DNA of 64,000 bases from QHXQ01 sp038322995 (GCA_038322995.1 JBBQGM010000011.1:1-64000), one strand, 5' to 3'; numbered from the stretch's first letter, positions 43,786-53,071 are shown. Made by a program: numbers and translations. Notes: generated from the letters alone by a model not told the origin.

Positions 43786-45873
43786 TTAGCTCTTGAACTT
43801 TTCGATTTCGCGCTTGGCCGTGGCGACCACGTTTTCGAGCGTGAAGCCGAACTTCTTGGTCAATTCTTTGAGCGGGGCAGACGCGCCGAACGTCTTCATG
43901 GCGATGATGGCGTCGTTCGAGTTGACGTAACGCCGCCAACCGAACGTGCCCGCCTGTTCGACGGCGACGCGCGCACGCACCGCCGACGGAATGACGCTCT
44001 CACGATAAGCCTCATCCTGATGCTCGAAGAGTTCCCACGATGGCAGGCTGACGACGCGCGCCTTCACGCCTTCGCCGACGAGTTGCTCATAAGCCTCGAC
44101 ACACAAGCCGACTTCCGTGCCTGTGCCAAGCAAGATGACATCGGGCTGACCACCATTGGTCGAATCGGCCAAGACGTAGCCGCCGCGCTGCACACCCTCA
44201 ACGCTCGCATACTTAGTGCGGTCGAGCGTCGGCATCGCCTGGCGACTCAGCACCAACACGACTGGCTCGTGTTTCAGTTTCATGATCAAGCGCCACGCTT
44301 CCGCGACCTCGTTGGGATCGCCAGGGCGCAGGACGATGAGACCGGGAATCGCGCGCATCGAAGCCAACTGCTCGATTGGTTGATGCGTCGGCCCATCTTC
44401 ACCGACGCCAATGGAGTCGTGCGTGAAAATGTGGATGGTCGGGATTTCCATGATCGCGCCGAGCCGGATGCCGGCGCGGGCGTAATCGGAGAAGATCATG
44501 AAGCCCGAACCGTAGGGGCGAATCTTGGAGAGCGCGAGCCCATTCAGGATAGCTGACATCTCATGCTCGCGGATGCCGAAGTGGAAGTTGCGCCCCGCGC
44601 GATTGTCGGCGGTGAAATCGCCCGCGCCCTCGAACGTGAGCCGCGTCTTGGTTGACGGCGCAAGGTCGGCCGAGCCGCCGATGAGCCACGGCACGTTCGG
44701 CGCAATTGCGTTCAGCACCTTGGCTGACGCATCGCGCCCGGCCAGACCTTTCGCGTCGGTCGGGAAGACGGGAATATCTTTGTCCCAACCGTCGGGCAGT
44801 TCGCGCTTCTGCATCTTGACGAGTTGGTCGGCAAGTTCAGCATTGTCTTTGCGATACTCTTCGACTCTGGCGAACCACTCGTCGCGCGCTTTCTTGCCGC
44901 GTGCGCCGATGCCGTTCTTGAAATTGTCATAAACGCCGTCGGGCACGAGGAACTTAGCATCTTCAGGCCAGCCGTAGGCGCGCTTGGTCAGTTTGATCTC
45001 TTCTTCGCCGAGTGGCTCGCCGTGGGCGGCGTGCGTGTCCTGCTTGTTGGGTGCGCCCCAAGCGATGTGGCTATCGACGATAACAAGCGTCGGGCGCGAA
45101 GTCTCCTTACGCGCAACCTCGAAGGCACGGCGCAGCATGTCAAGATCGTTGGCGTCGCCGACGCGCGTCACGTTCCAGCCGTAGCCGATGAAGCGCGTGG
45201 CCACGTCTTCGCTAAACGCCCACGAAGTATTGCCTTCAATCGTGATTTTGTTGTTATCGTAAATCCAACAGAGGTTGTCGAGTTTGAGGTGGCCGGCGAG
45301 CGAGGCGGCTTCGTGCGAGATGCCTTCCATCATGCAACCGTCGCCGCAGAGCGCGTAGACGTTGAAGTTGAACATCTCGTGGTCGGGCTTATTGAAATAA
45401 GCCGCTTGCCACTTGGAAGCGATGGCCATGCCGACGCTCGTCGCGATGCCCTGCCCCAGCGGCCCGGTCGTTGTCTCGATGCCCGATGTCCAACGATATT
45501 CCGGATGACCGGGACAACGACTGTCGAGTTGGCGGAAGTTCTTGATGTCCTCAATGGTGACGGACGGATGGCCCGGCACTTCATATTCCGCGTTGACGGC
45601 CTTGACGCCCGTCAGATGCAGCATCGAATAGAGCAGCATCGAGGCGTGCCCCATCGAGAGGACGAAGCGGTCGCGGTTCGGCCAGATCGGATCGTCCGGA
45701 TCGAAGCGCAGGATTTCGTTCCAGAGCAGGTAGGCGACCGGGGCCATGGCCATCGGTGTGCCCGGATGCCCGGAGTTGGCGGCTTGGACGGCGTCCATCG
45801 AGAGCGTGCGAATGGTGTTGACGCACAGATTTTCGATGTTGATGGGGGCGGGGGTCGCGGCGGTCGCTTCCAT
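43786..45873 (-). CDS. tkt: Transketolase
   Basis: 695 residues, ATG with AAGGAGT upstream. Thiamine-diphosphate-binding GDGCMMEGISHEAASLAGHLKLDNL followed by the Asn of YDNNKITIEG, the catalytic His in ANSGHPGTPM and DGPTHQPIEQLASMRAIPGL with FSDYARAGIRL. Full length. First gene of the ten-gene minus-strand sugar operon, divergent from the protein kinase gene with 402 bases between them. Confidence 0.96.
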   Translation of the reverse strand: MEATAATPAPINIENLCVNTIRTLSMDAVQAANSGHPGTPMAMAPVAYLLWNEILRFDPDDPIWPNRDRFVLSMGHASMLLYSMLHLTGVKAVNAEYEVPGHPSVTIEDIKNFRQLDSRCPGHPEYRWTSGIETTTGPLGQGIATSVGMAIASKWQAAYFNKPDHEMFNFNVYALCGDGCMMEGISHEAASLAGHLKLDNLCWIYDNNKITIEGNTSWAFSEDVATRFIGYGWNVTRVGDANDLDMLRRAFEVARKETSRPTLVIVDSHIAWGAPNKQDTHAAHGEPLGEEEIKLTKRAYGWPEDAKFLVPDGVYDNFKNGIGARGKKARDEWFARVEEYRKDNAELADQLVKMQKRELPDGWDKDIPVFPTDAKGLAGRDASAKVLNAIAPNVPWLIGGSADLAPSTKTRLTFEGAGDFTADNRAGRNFHFGIREHEMSAILNGLALSKIRPYGSGFMIFSDYARAGIRLGAIMEIPTIHIFTHDSIGVGEDGPTHQPIEQLASMRAIPGLIVLRPGDPNEVAEAWRLIMKLKHEPVVLVLSRQAMPTLDRTKYASVEGVQRGGYVLADSTNGGQPDVILLGTGTEVGLCVEAYEQLVGEGVKARVVSLPSWELFEHQDEAYRESVIPSAVRARVAVEQAGTFGWRRYVNSNDAIIAMKTFGASAPLKELTKKFGFTLENVVATAKREIEKFKS

Positions 45874-46275
45874 ATATAATTTGACTCCTTACGGAAATTA
45901 GTTGGGCCGCCCCGTTGCCGTATAAGGGCGCTGCCGGGCGGTACGGCGCTGCGCAGTTTTGCAGCAGGCGGTTGGGCTGCTTGTGCCCCCTGACGTTTGA
46001 CTTCAAGCGCAAGGGGAAGCGCTGACAGACCTACTTTCAGCCTGATGTCAGAGAACGAAAACCTAAGGGATGGCGGTCAGTCTGAAGACTTAACCGCACG
46101 GGTAAAGCAAGGATGAAAAACCGTGGGACAGCGTTTTGGGAAAATTGACACCCAGATAGTTCGAAGCGGCGGGATACTAACACAGAAGTTTTAAGTCGTC
46201 TATAACTTCGCGTTAATTCTTTCAAACCGGGCTAGGCCGGGGCGCGGGAAAGCGTTATCTTGGCCGCCGATTGCC
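45874..46275. other. Divergent intergenic region between tkt and the kinase gene
   Basis: 402 bases that must hold the promoter of the sugar operon (leftward) and probably that of the kinase (rightward). I see a TTGACA at 46145-46150 but no -10 box at a proper distance, and no convincing leftward pair. No gene, tRNA or clear riboswitch is visible. Confidence 0.4.
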
Positions 46276-48711
46276 ATGTCATCCCTGATCGGCGCTACGC
46301 TCCTGAACTACCGCATCACCGAAAAACTCGGCGAGGGCGGGCAAGGCGCGGTTTATAAAGCCGTCAATACGAAGCTTGGTCGCACCGTTGTCATCAAGGT
46401 CTTGCCGCCGGAGTTGACCGGCAAAGAGGTCAACCTCCGGCGCTTCGAGCGCGAGGCCATGCTGGCTTCTTCGCTCGACCACCCGCACATCTGCACGATC
46501 TACGATCTCAACGAAGCGGCCGGGCTGCACTTCATCGCCATGCAGTATGTGGCTGGCCGCAACGTGCGCCAACTCGTCAACGGTCGCCCGCTCGAACTGC
46601 GCAGCGCCCTATCAATCGCCACACAGGTCGCCGATGCGCTTGTCGCTGCACACGCCCGCGGCATCATCCACCGCGACATCAAAGCGGGCAACGTAATGGT
46701 GACTGACACCGGACTGGTCAAGGTCTTGGACTTTGGTCTCGCCAAACTGTTGGACGAAGATGCGGCCCGGGTTGATCATACGCACCGGATCGACCTGACC
46801 GAGATCGGCGTGCCCTACGGCACGGCCACCTATGCCGCACCCGAACAGGCGCGCGGCGACCGCGTCGATCATCGCGCCGACATCTTCTCCACGGGCGTCC
46901 TGCTCTACGAGATGCTGACTGGCATCTGGCCCTTTCAAGGCAAAACGGCGGTGGACGTGCGCCATGCCGTGCTGCACGCCGCGCCCAAACCGCTCGCCCT
47001 CGCGCGCCCGGAAGCAACGCCGCCGCGCCTGCAAGCGATCCTTGACCGTGCGCTCGCAAAAGAACCGCGCGCACGCTATCAAACCGCCGCCGAGTTGCGC
47101 GCCGAACTGCGCGCGGTCTTGCACGAGTTGACGGCTGGTGCCGCGCTGCAATCCGGTGAGATTTTAGCGCCGACCGCCCCGCGTCATCTGGGCAGCGCGA
47201 ATCCCATCGCCCGCGCCGTGCGCTGGCTAAGACGCGGACGCAGCAGCACGGACACGCACACATCAACCCACGTCACGACTTCCCAATCATCGCAGGACGT
47301 ACACGTGACGCCGACAAATGTGGGCGGCGAACAGAAAAAGAGCGTCGCGGTCTTGCCGTTCCGAAATCTGAGCCACGATCCGGCGGTCAGTTTCTACGAG
47401 TTTGCGCTCGCCGATGCGGTCATCACGGAGTTGGCGCGAGTGCGCTCGCTGACGGTGCGCCCTAGTTCCGTCATCGCGCGCTATCAGGGCGCGGAGCACG
47501 ACCCGCGCGCCGCGGGCCGCGAGTTGGCCGTGGGCGCGGTGCTGAGCGCAAGTTTTCTGCGCGCGGGCGACCGGCTGCGCGTCACCGCGCAGTTGCTCGA
47601 CGTTGACACCGGCGATTTATTGTGGAGCGACCGCATTGATGCCGCCGCCGCCGACATCATCGCGCTACAGGACATGATCGCGCAGCGCATCGTGGACGGG
47701 CTGCGACTGGAACTAAGCCCGGACGAGCAGGCCGCCTTCGCGCAGCCCGCGACCAACAGCGCCGCCGCTTATGAAGAATATCTGCGCGGGCGCGACCTCT
47801 TCGGCCGCTTTATCTTCCGCACGCTCGCACCTGCCGACTGCGACGCCGCCATCGCACATTTCCAAACCGCCGTCGAACTCGATCCGTCGTTCGCGCTCGC
47901 GCACGACGGTCTCGGTGCTTGTTATGCCAACCGCGTCTTCAAAGGTTACGGCGGCGGCGACGATTACGAACGCGCCGAGGCCGCCTTCAATCAAGCACTC
48001 GCGCTCGATCCGCAAATTGTCGAAGCGCGCATGCTGTTGGTCTTCGTCTATCTCTGGCGCGGCGAAAAGCAGAAGGCGCGGGCCGAGGTGGCGCGTTATC
48101 AGAAACAAGCCGCGCACGAAGCAGTTGTTTATTTTGTGAAGGCTGTCTTGCATCGGCTCGATGGCGAGTACGACCGTGCGCTCCGCAGCCTCGACCGGCT
48201 TACGCGGCTCGATCCGGCCGCGCATGTCGTCGCCAGCTATCACCGTGCGCTGATACATCTCGCGCAACAGCACACGACCGAAGCGCAGCGCGAACTTGAG
48301 CAGGCGCGCGCATCCGCGGCCGACAGTCCGCTGCTCATGATTGCGGGCGCGCTCACGCAGTTCTACGCAGGCGCGCACGCACCGGCCGCCGCGTTGATGC
48401 GCGAACTTTTGGCCGCGCATCCGAACATGCACGGCGTCCGCCCGATCCTCGCCATGTGTCTGAGCAGGCAGGGTGCGCACGAAGCGGCCCGCGCCGAGTT
48501 GACCGAACAGGTGCAGACGAACGCCGACGCCGACGCCGACGCCGCCTACTGGCTGGCCTCCGCTTACGCCCTTCTAGGCGCACACAATGACGCGCTTGCA
48601 TGGCTCGCCCGCGCCCTCGCGCTGGGCAACGAGCAGCGCGCCTGGTTCGCCACCGATCCCACATGGGCCACTCTGCACGACGCCCAGCAATTCAAAGAGC
48701 TACTCAGTTGA
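46276..48711 (+). CDS. Ser/Thr protein kinase with TolB-like and TPR domains
   Basis: 811 residues. An intact Hanks-type kinase covers 1-285: glycine loop LGEGGQGAVY, Lys41, Glu60, HRDIKAGN with Asp134, and DFG at 152-154. After a Thr/Ser-rich linker comes a region like the N-terminal domain of TolB/CadC-type proteins (about 350-490: KKSVAVLPFRNLS to DIIALQDMIAQRIV). At least six TPR-like helical repeats then run to the end. No membrane helix is evident, so it is probably cytosolic. This architecture is abundant in Acidobacteriota. Substrates are unknown. A strong hairpin terminator follows. Confidence 0.88.
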   Translation: MSSLIGATLLNYRITEKLGEGGQGAVYKAVNTKLGRTVVIKVLPPELTGKEVNLRRFEREAMLASSLDHPHICTIYDLNEAAGLHFIAMQYVAGRNVRQLVNGRPLELRSALSIATQVADALVAAHARGIIHRDIKAGNVMVTDTGLVKVLDFGLAKLLDEDAARVDHTHRIDLTEIGVPYGTATYAAPEQARGDRVDHRADIFSTGVLLYEMLTGIWPFQGKTAVDVRHAVLHAAPKPLALARPEATPPRLQAILDRALAKEPRARYQTAAELRAELRAVLHELTAGAALQSGEILAPTAPRHLGSANPIARAVRWLRRGRSSTDTHTSTHVTTSQSSQDVHVTPTNVGGEQKKSVAVLPFRNLSHDPAVSFYEFALADAVITELARVRSLTVRPSSVIARYQGAEHDPRAAGRELAVGAVLSASFLRAGDRLRVTAQLLDVDTGDLLWSDRIDAAAADIIALQDMIAQRIVDGLRLELSPDEQAAFAQPATNSAAAYEEYLRGRDLFGRFIFRTLAPADCDAAIAHFQTAVELDPSFALAHDGLGACYANRVFKGYGGGDDYERAEAAFNQALALDPQIVEARMLLVFVYLWRGEKQKARAEVARYQKQAAHEAVVYFVKAVLHRLDGEYDRALRSLDRLTRLDPAAHVVASYHRALIHLAQQHTTEAQRELEQARASAADSPLLMIAGALTQFYAGAHAPAAALMRELLAAHPNMHGVRPILAMCLSRQGAHEAARAELTEQVQTNADADADAAYWLASAYALLGAHNDALAWLARALALGNEQRAWFATDPTWATLHDAQQFKELLS

Positions 48712-48728
48712 ACGCGGTCAAAGACAAA

Positions 48729-48767
48729 AGCAGGGCTGAACCAAGCGGCTCAGCCCTGCTTAAATTT
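48729..48767. terminator. Bidirectional terminator after the kinase gene
   Basis: agcagggctga (48729-48739) and tcagccctgct (48750-48760) form a perfect 11-base stem with a 10-base loop, followed by taaatttt on the plus strand and preceded by an A-run that serves the minus strand. It sits between convergent genes. Confidence 0.85.
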
Positions 48768-48787
48768 TGCCCCGACACTACCGGCGG

Positions 48788-49720
48788 TCAGAACTGCGCA
48801 CCGCTCGCCGTGGCTGCCTGCGGGTTCTGGAAGTAGGTGTCATCCATCTTGATGCCGTAAGTAACGGTCAGGATGCGCGTCTCTTCCATCTGCTTATCGT
48901 TGGCGTAGAGCACGGTGCGATAGGGCACGAGCGTGCTTTGCGTGAAGCGATAGTCGTGGAACGTGCGCCGGTATTTGACCGGCTCGGTCGCGCCGGGCGC
49001 GGTCTCTTCGTATTCGAGCGAGAGCACGTGGCCCGTGCGCGAGCTTACAAAGTAGCGCGTTTGGTGCTTCTCTTTGTCGGTGAGGTCGACGATCCAGAGG
49101 TCGATATTCTTCTGCTTGTCTTTGTTGACAAAGGCGATGGTCGAGCCGTTCTCTTTGTAGCGGAGCAAGGCGTCGAGTCCGTGCCGCGTCTGCATGAGAA
49201 AACCGGCCGCCGCCTCCTGGCGGGGCGCGAAAGATGTGCCGTTGATGAGGCCCCAGAGTTGACCGCTGTTGTAGACGAGCGCGAACTCGTTGGCAGGTGT
49301 CTTTTGATCAAGCCGAATCTTATCCTTGTCGGCCGTCTCGCCCTGCACGAACCGCTGCTCATAAGTCACAGATTCGGTGCGCCCCTCGCCCGTTAGGCGC
49401 GCCACTTGCCCGCGCTCGACGCCGTTGTGCCGGATCTGTTTGAGTACCGCCCGCGCGTTGCTGGAGGGCGCGGTGGCAAAGATTACGGTTTCCGCCACTT
49501 GCTCGCCGGTCGGCGTCACCTTCGCCGGGTCGAGTTTGGGCTGGGCCTTCTTCTCTTCTTTGGGGATGTCTGCTTTATCCACCCGGCCGAGCGTCCGCGC
49601 GGGTGGCGTGGTCGGCGTATTGGGCGCGCTCGGGTTGGTTTGCGCGTGTAGATACGGGGCCAGGCTCGCTAACAAGCCGAGCACCGCAAACGCTGATAGG
49701 ACGTTGAGACGTCGGATCAC
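48788..49720 (-). CDS. Exported protein, LolA-like fold suspected
   Basis: 310 residues, GTG start with AAGGAGA nine bases upstream and a signal peptide at about 1-27. A Pro/Thr-rich linker follows, then alternating strands such as LWIVDLTDKEKHQTRYFVSSRTGHVLSLEYEE, here spanning about 205-237. These resemble outer-membrane lipoprotein-sorting (LolA/LolB-like) domains, in which a beta half-barrel holds a lipid. No family can be named with confidence. A TATAAT at 49738-49743 (leftward) is a possible -10 box. Confidence 0.6.
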   Translation of the reverse strand: MIRRLNVLSAFAVLGLLASLAPYLHAQTNPSAPNTPTTPPARTLGRVDKADIPKEEKKAQPKLDPAKVTPTGEQVAETVIFATAPSSNARAVLKQIRHNGVERGQVARLTGEGRTESVTYEQRFVQGETADKDKIRLDQKTPANEFALVYNSGQLWGLINGTSFAPRQEAAAGFLMQTRHGLDALLRYKENGSTIAFVNKDKQKNIDLWIVDLTDKEKHQTRYFVSSRTGHVLSLEYEETAPGATEPVKYRRTFHDYRFTQSTLVPYRTVLYANDKQMEETRILTVTYGIKMDDTYFQNPQAATASGAQF

Positions 49721-50039
49721 GAGGCAAATCTCCTTCTATTATAAAGCCTTATTCGATTGCGCTCGCCACCAGCACAAGGCGGGCGGGCACGGGTTACAGT
49801 GTCGGCGATTGTAGCACAGGTGTGCCCGCTCCGAAGGCTCAACCAGACCGGCGCGTGGCGCTCTTTATTGATGCCCGAACCGCCGCGCGTGGATGCCCGC
49901 GCACATTGACAACCGGGCTTGAGACAGGTAGGCTGCTCCGTTTTCAGCGAGTCGTAAATCGGCACCTGTGCAGCGTGAATAGCAAAATTTGATCTGTTTA
50001 CGCCTGAGCGGTCACTAATTTGAAAGGGAGTTGAAAGCT
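49721..50039. other. Divergent intergenic region
   Basis: About 320 bases between the exported protein (minus) and the ATP-grasp gene (plus). Rightward, a perfect TTGACA at 49906-49911 is followed after 17 bases by TAGGCT, a weak -10. Leftward, TATAAT lies at 49738-49743. No gene or RNA is recognised. Confidence 0.4.
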
Positions 50040-51266
50040 GTGAAAAGAGTAGGCATTTTGGTCGGGCGCGAGAAGACGTTTCCGGCGGCATTGATTGAAC
50101 GCGTCAACGAGCGCGGGCAGGGCGAGGTCATCGCCGAATTCGTCAAACTTGGCGGTGTCCGGCTCGACGAGGAGCGGCGCTACGACATCATCATTGACCG
50201 CATCTCGCACGAAGTTCCCTTCTATCGCGGTTTCCTTAAGCGCACCGCGCTCGAAGGCACGTACATTATCAACAATCCGTTCTGGTGGTCGGCGGACGAC
50301 AAGTTCTTCAACTATTCGCTCGCCACCAAACTCGGCGTGGCCATTCCACGCACCGTGCTGCTGCCGCAGAAGGATTACATCGAAGGCATCACGAGCGAGT
50401 CGCTGCGCAATCTCGAATTTCCGCTCGACTGGCAGGGCGTCGTCGATTACGTCGGCTTGCCCGCGATCATCAAGCCGTTCGACGGCGGCGGCTGGAAGAA
50501 CGTCTCGCGCGTGGATTCGCTCGAAGACCTCTGGCGCGTCTATGACACGACAGGCACGCTCTGCATGACCTTGCAGGAGTTCATCAACTTCGACCAGTTC
50601 GTGCGCTGCTATTGCATCGGGCAGGAAGAAGTCATGATCATGCCCTACGACCCGCGCAAGCCGTATCTGTCGGGCGAGCAATACGTCAACGATCCTAATT
50701 ACCTCACGCCCGAACTCGCTGCGCGCGTGACCGACGACGTGCGCAAACTCTGCCGCGCGCTCGGCTACGATCTCAACACGGTCGAATTTGCGATCAAGGA
50801 CGGCATTCCTTACGCGATTGATTTTATGAATCCTGCGCCGGATGCGGAGTTGATCTCGGTCGGCGAATTCTATCACAACTGGGTGACGAACGGCATGGTC
50901 GAGCTTATCTTCAAACGTCTGGCCGAAGCCCAACCCGCGCCGCGCTATCGTTGGGACGCGCTGCTCGACCCGCGCCCCATTGCTGCGCCGCAGCAGGCAC
51001 TCGCCGCCGTCGCATCGGCGGCGGAACACGCGGCCCGCACGATTATCCCGCAACCTGTCCGCGACATTCCCGGCGACATCGCGGCCGGCGCAAGTGATCT
51101 GCTTAGCAGCGCGGCCCAGGCTGTCTCCGAACTGCTCAGCCCCGCCGAGTCGGCCGAACCGAAGGACGCGGCCAAGCCCACCCGCGCAAAGGCGAACAAA
51201 GAGCCGAAGGCAACGACTAAGAAGAGTGCCCCTGGCCGCGGCAAGAAGGCGGCCCCGGAGGCGTAA
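50040..51266 (+). CDS. ATP-grasp family protein with lysine/alanine-rich tail
   Basis: 408 residues from the GTG at 50040: the AAGGGAG site (50024-50030) is nine bases before it but touches the TTG at 50031. Residues 1-300 have the ATP-grasp layout, with LPAIIKPFDGGGWKNV as the nucleotide Lys strand, TLQEFINFDQFVRC, and a metal-binding end in VEFAIKDGIPYAIDFMNPAPD. ATP-grasp enzymes ligate a carboxylate to an amine or thiol through an acyl phosphate; the substrates here are unknown. The last 40 or so residues are Lys, Ala, Pro and Thr (KPTRAKANKEPK and similar), like a histone H1 tail, which could bind nucleic acid or another polyanion. Confidence 0.72.
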   Translation: MKRVGILVGREKTFPAALIERVNERGQGEVIAEFVKLGGVRLDEERRYDIIIDRISHEVPFYRGFLKRTALEGTYIINNPFWWSADDKFFNYSLATKLGVAIPRTVLLPQKDYIEGITSESLRNLEFPLDWQGVVDYVGLPAIIKPFDGGGWKNVSRVDSLEDLWRVYDTTGTLCMTLQEFINFDQFVRCYCIGQEEVMIMPYDPRKPYLSGEQYVNDPNYLTPELAARVTDDVRKLCRALGYDLNTVEFAIKDGIPYAIDFMNPAPDAELISVGEFYHNWVTNGMVELIFKRLAEAQPAPRYRWDALLDPRPIAAPQQALAAVASAAEHAARTIIPQPVRDIPGDIAAGASDLLSSAAQAVSELLSPAESAEPKDAAKPTRAKANKEPKATTKKSAPGRGKKAAPEA

Positions 51267-51282
51267 GGCGGTTAGCGAATGC

Positions 51283-51404
51283 AACCGCAAGGCAAGGCCG
51301 CAAAGAGCGCAAAGACTTAATGTCAGATTTAAGTTTTCAAATCTGAGATTGACAAGCACAAGGACTGCGCGCGCTTTGCGGTCTTTCTTTGCGGTCTTGG
51401 CGGT
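51283..51404. repeat. Composite inverted repeat, gcaaag family
   Basis: The left part (about 51283-51315: aaccgcaag, ccgcaaag, gcgcaaag) is mirrored by the right part (about 51372-51404: ctttgcggt, ctttgcggt, cttggcggtt) with bulges. A separate perfect 8-base stem (tcagattt 51323-51330, aaatctga 51339-51346) lies inside. It fills the gap between the ATP-grasp and exonuclease genes, and its motif matches the element at 33937. Confidence 0.6.
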
Positions 51405-51429
51405 TTATGTCTTTCTGATAAAAACCAGC

Positions 51430-51984
51430 ATGATCGAAATTTACGTCAGCACCGACGTTGAGACCGACGGCCCGATTCCAGGCCCGCACTCGATGCTCAG
51501 TTTCGCCTCGGCCGCTTATCTCGCCGACAAGACTTTGCTCGGCACGTTCTCCGCCAATCTATTAACCCTGCCCGACGCGACCGGACACCCCGACACAATG
51601 CGTTGGTGGAGGACGCAACCAGCGGCGTGGGCTGCTTGCCATGAAGATTTACAACCGCCGGAGCAAGCCATGAAGGCTTATGTCGCGTGGCTCAAAGCGT
51701 TACCGGGGCGGCCCATCTTCGTCGCCTATCCGGTCGTCTTCGATTACATGTTCGTGCAATGGTATCTGCACAAGTTCACTGGCGAAAGCCCCTTCTCCTT
51801 CATCGGGCTCGACATCAAGTCCTACGCGATGGCCCTGCTGAAAACCGACTTCAATGAAGTCGTCAAGGCCAACATGCCCAAACGCTGGTTCGACGACCTA
51901 CCACACACGCACAAGGCGCTCGACGACGCGCTCGAACAGGGCGCGCTCTTTTGCAACATCCTCGCGGAAAACTCGGCAGCCTGA
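51430..51984 (+). CDS. DnaQ-like 3'-5' exonuclease (DEDDh family)
   Basis: 184 residues from the ATG at 51430; the frame is open further upstream but antisense-like and within the ATP-grasp gene. Acidic residues of the DEDDh fold are visible: Asp and Glu in STDVETDGP, Asp in VVFDYMFV, and HKALDDALEQG giving the His and the last Asp (HxAxxD). Such proteins degrade DNA or RNA from the 3' end. It is short and has no other domain, like stand-alone RNase T/ExoX-type enzymes. No strong ribosome site is seen. Confidence 0.75.
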   Translation: MIEIYVSTDVETDGPIPGPHSMLSFASAAYLADKTLLGTFSANLLTLPDATGHPDTMRWWRTQPAAWAACHEDLQPPEQAMKAYVAWLKALPGRPIFVAYPVVFDYMFVQWYLHKFTGESPFSFIGLDIKSYAMALLKTDFNEVVKANMPKRWFDDLPHTHKALDDALEQGALFCNILAENSAA

Positions 51985-52157
51985 ACAAGCGATGCAGTCG
52001 CCGCCTCGCGCAATTTAGCTTCAGGCATCACGCTGGGCTGTGCCTAACAGAACGTTTTCAAGGACGTTCCGTTGAGCAAGATGCTGTTCTGTTGGGCAAG
52101 CGCGGAAAACCTAGCGGCCGGTATGAAGGTGTGGCATACTCCCGCGCAAGGACGGTG

Positions 52158-52706
52158 ATGGGCGACCGCTTCGTCGCCGGCTTTACCAACGACGAAGCGG
52201 GCCAACGCGCGCGGCAGATCGCCGACAACATGCCGCTCTACGTCTTCCCGACGCGCACCGGCAATCCCATCGGGCTCGGCAACAATCGCCAGGCCAATAT
52301 CGTGGACATGCGCAACGGCTACTTCAGCAACAATCCCCTCGGCTTGTGGCTGCACACGTGGGTCAGCTACACCGACCGGGCCTTCAACACCGCCGACGGC
52401 AAGAAGACGCTGGCCGACCTACAGAAGCGGAACGGGCTGGCGCTCGACGGCACGCCGATCATTAAAACCTTGAGCGAACTCGACAATCTCTTCAGCAAGG
52501 GTTTCGCCGTGAAACGTTTCCGCAATCCGAGTGGCGCGGAAGGCCTGATGTACGGCATCTGCCCGGTCGTCAAAGACCCGACCGACGGCGGCATCCCTGC
52601 CGACCCGACGCTCTCTTACGTGCGTAAGGCTGACGGTTCGCCGCTCGAAGCGTACTTCGTGCAAAATTTCGATAGCCTGCGCTTCACCGGCCGTTGGGCC
52701 AACTAG
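52158..52706 (+). CDS. Uncharacterised protein
   Basis: 182 residues from the ATG at 52158, preceded by AAGGA at five bases; the frame is open back to 51951, but there it overlaps the exonuclease and reads poorly. Aromatic and Gly/Asn-rich, with motifs such as MPLYVFPTRTGNPIGLGNN and GLMYGICPVVKDPTDGG. No signal peptide or membrane segment. I do not recognise the family. It is followed by a hairpin of 21-base arms. Confidence 0.55.
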   Translation: MGDRFVAGFTNDEAGQRARQIADNMPLYVFPTRTGNPIGLGNNRQANIVDMRNGYFSNNPLGLWLHTWVSYTDRAFNTADGKKTLADLQKRNGLALDGTPIIKTLSELDNLFSKGFAVKRFRNPSGAEGLMYGICPVVKDPTDGGIPADPTLSYVRKADGSPLEAYFVQNFDSLRFTGRWAN

Positions 52707-52757
52707 CGCAGTGGTCTGAGTCGCCAGTCAGACACGAACGAACAAGCGTTAAGTACC

Positions 52758-52807
52758 AAAGAGCGCGCCGGCCGGTGCTTAGTCATGCACCAGCCGGCGC
52801 GCTCTTT
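52758..52807. terminator. Strong hairpin terminator after the uncharacterised gene
   Basis: Bases 52758-52778 and 52787-52807 pair at 20 of 21 positions (gagcgcgccggc core) with an 8-base loop, flanked by AAA and TTT. It lies 52 bases after the stop of the upstream gene. Confidence 0.75.
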
Positions 52808-53000
52808 AGATCGTAACAGTCTATTGGTCTGTTACTCCGCGTGCGCGTAAGTCAACTTTGTCAGTACCGCTTGCGCGGGCGGGCGGGTGTGCGCGCAACT
52901 GTATTACGTGCTGGCCGCCTATCATTGCTATCTGCCCGCGCGCAAGCGCTACTGGCAGGAGTCGCATTCTCAAGCCCCTAACGGCGTGGAATCATCGGCT

Positions 53001-53054
53001 AAAACTCAGAGCGCCCGAAGATCGAAAATGATCTGCGGGCGCTCTGAGTTTTTG
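53001..53054. terminator. Terminator between convergent genes
   Basis: aaaactcagagcgcccg (53001-53017) and its complement at 53036-53052 form a perfect 17-base stem, with an inner agatc/gatct stem at 53019-53034. A T-run on the plus side and an A-run on the minus side allow termination of the sigma54-activator gene and of any rightward transcript. Between this and 52807 I see no gene. Confidence 0.85.
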
Positions 53055-53071
53055 TGGTTTAGCTCATTCCG

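Noticed and set aside
44824..45879. A 351-codon plus-strand frame over transketolase
   Set aside because: Antisense to conserved tkt sequence, with no ribosome site and no recognisable protein.
46145..46180. A sigma-70 promoter for the kinase gene starting at TTGACA
   Set aside because: The nearest -10-like hexamer (gatact) is 22 bases away, too far for a normal spacer.
49998..51359. A 453-codon minus-strand frame over the ATP-grasp gene
   Set aside because: The plus-strand frame has ATP-grasp motifs and a good ribosome site. The minus frame is Arg/Val/Asp-biased shadow sequence.
50980..51429. Upstream extension of the exonuclease frame
   Set aside because: This stretch overlaps the ATP-grasp gene in another frame and a palindromic gap. 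The conserved protein begins at the ATG at 51430.
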